Program-made: the position numbers and the translations under genes
Notes under the pieces: model-generated
The model's input: only the letters and a program-made list of their open reading frames with translations
Told to the model about the DNA's origin: nothing
Databases searched by the model: none
Part shown: one piece after another, positions 20,661 through 21,463 of the stretch
Layout of the letters: each line of letters opens with the position of its first letter
How positions within the stretch are numbered: the first letter of the stretch is position 1
Origin: Acephala macrosclerotiorum
Lineage: Eukaryota; Ascomycota; Leotiomycetes; Helotiales; Mollisiaceae
DNA length: 21,463 nucleotides
NCBI GenBank assembly: GCA_014904845.1
Contig: MU119750.1
Location: forward strand, 1-21,463
Direction of reading: 5' to 3'

Positions 20661-21463
20661 AAAATTTTTATTTCAAATAATATTAAAATTTATAATTAAA
20701 TAATTAATTTATATTTTAAAAAATTAATTAATTAAATTTAATTTCGATTATATTTTAAATAATAAAATAATAAAATATTAATATTATATTAATATTTTTT
20801 ACTAATTATTAAATAATTATATTTATATTATATTTTTATTATTATTAATTTGATTTTATATATTAGTTTTTATTTATTATTATTATTAAAACGAATATTA
20901 TTTTATTTTTAAAATAATTTTTTTTATATATATTTAATTATATAATTAAATATAAATTAATTAAATAATATTAAAAAAATTAATTATATAATTAAATATT
21001 ATTAAAAAAATTAAAAAATATTAAATTAATTATTTTATAAAAATAAAAATTTAAATTTTTTTTTAATTTTTAAAAATTTGAATATATTAATAATAAAAAA
21101 ATTTAAATTTTTTATTATATATATTTAAATTTACGTTTATTTTATTTAAAATCAAAAATATAAATATATTTTTAAATTTTAAATTTCTTTTTTAATTAAA
21201 ATATATAATAAATATATATTTATATTTTAATATTAATAATTTATATTTTTTATTTTATTATAAATTTAATATTTATTAAATAATTATAAAAAATTAATAA
21301 TTTATAATATTTAAATTATAATTTTATTATTAAATATTTTTTTTTTATTTTTTTTATTTTTTAAATTTATAAATTATAATATTAATTATATACGATTTCG
21401 AATTATATATAAATATTATATAATATTTTTTTTATAATAAAACGTTATTATTTTTAATAATTT
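20661..21463. repeat. RIP-saturated AT block D, no genes
   Basis: The sequence returns to nearly pure A/T with rare CpG up to the window end. No gene, RNA or recognisable repeat copy is seen. Confidence 0.7.

Noticed and set aside
1..21463. Mitochondrial genome with GC clusters, as in yeast
   Set aside because: The gene has a spliceosomal-type intron and is a nuclear-type enzyme, no mitochondrial gene or tRNA is seen, and the degraded copies differ mainly by C-to-T/G-to-A with CpG spared, which fits RIP in a nucleus.
1..21463. Naturally AT-rich genome such as an apicomplexan or slime mould
   Set aside because: Those keep coding ORFs in AT-rich DNA and do not have CpG-only cytosines beside unmutated copies of the same repeat.

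Overview
The window looks like nuclear DNA of a filamentous ascomycete (Pezizomycotina) that has been saturated by repeat-induced point mutation (RIP). About 85-90% of it is almost pure A+T, with many 60-base rows holding no G or C. The few cytosines left in these blocks are nearly all in CpG (acgt, acga, tcga). Aligning mutated copies to an unmutated copy inside the window shows differences that are mostly C-to-T and G-to-A. That is the RIP signature and argues against a naturally AT-rich genome or a mitochondrial genome. The species cannot be named from this sequence. A lichen-former or another ascomycete with very heavy RIP is a guess.

Layout: 1-4613 is a RIP-saturated block. 4626-5728 is a sharply bounded island of ordinary base composition. 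It is a non-coding element rich in GC hairpins and tandem repeats, with a perfect 16-bp terminal inverted repeat. 5759-6390 is an inverted, progressively RIP-mutated copy of the right part of that element. 6391-11100 is RIP-saturated and holds an older dispersed repeat, microsatellites and further degraded copies of the element (about 9787-10030 and 10170-10560). 11106-12262 is a near full-length, heavily RIP-mutated copy in direct orientation, ending in an AAT microsatellite. 12309-13510 is a second normal-composition island with one intact gene. 13511-19735 is RIP-saturated. 19736-20660 is less strongly mutated and carries three short tandem arrays. 20661-21463 is RIP-saturated again.

The only gene I can support is a two-exon minus-strand gene (13048 down to 12565, 55-nt intron) for a 142-residue GFA/CENP-V-type zinc protein with all seven family cysteines. 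It appears intact and functional although RIP debris lies on both sides. No other protein-coding, rRNA, tRNA or CRISPR feature is supported.

The most interesting content is the element family. At least four copies lie within about 8 kb, in both orientations, at different stages of mutation. One copy is essentially untouched and forms a head-to-head inverted repeat with a mutated partner. This provides a local record of how RIP (or a related process) worked here: it converted nearly all non-CpG cytosines, largely spared CpG, and left one arm of an inverted repeat unmutated.
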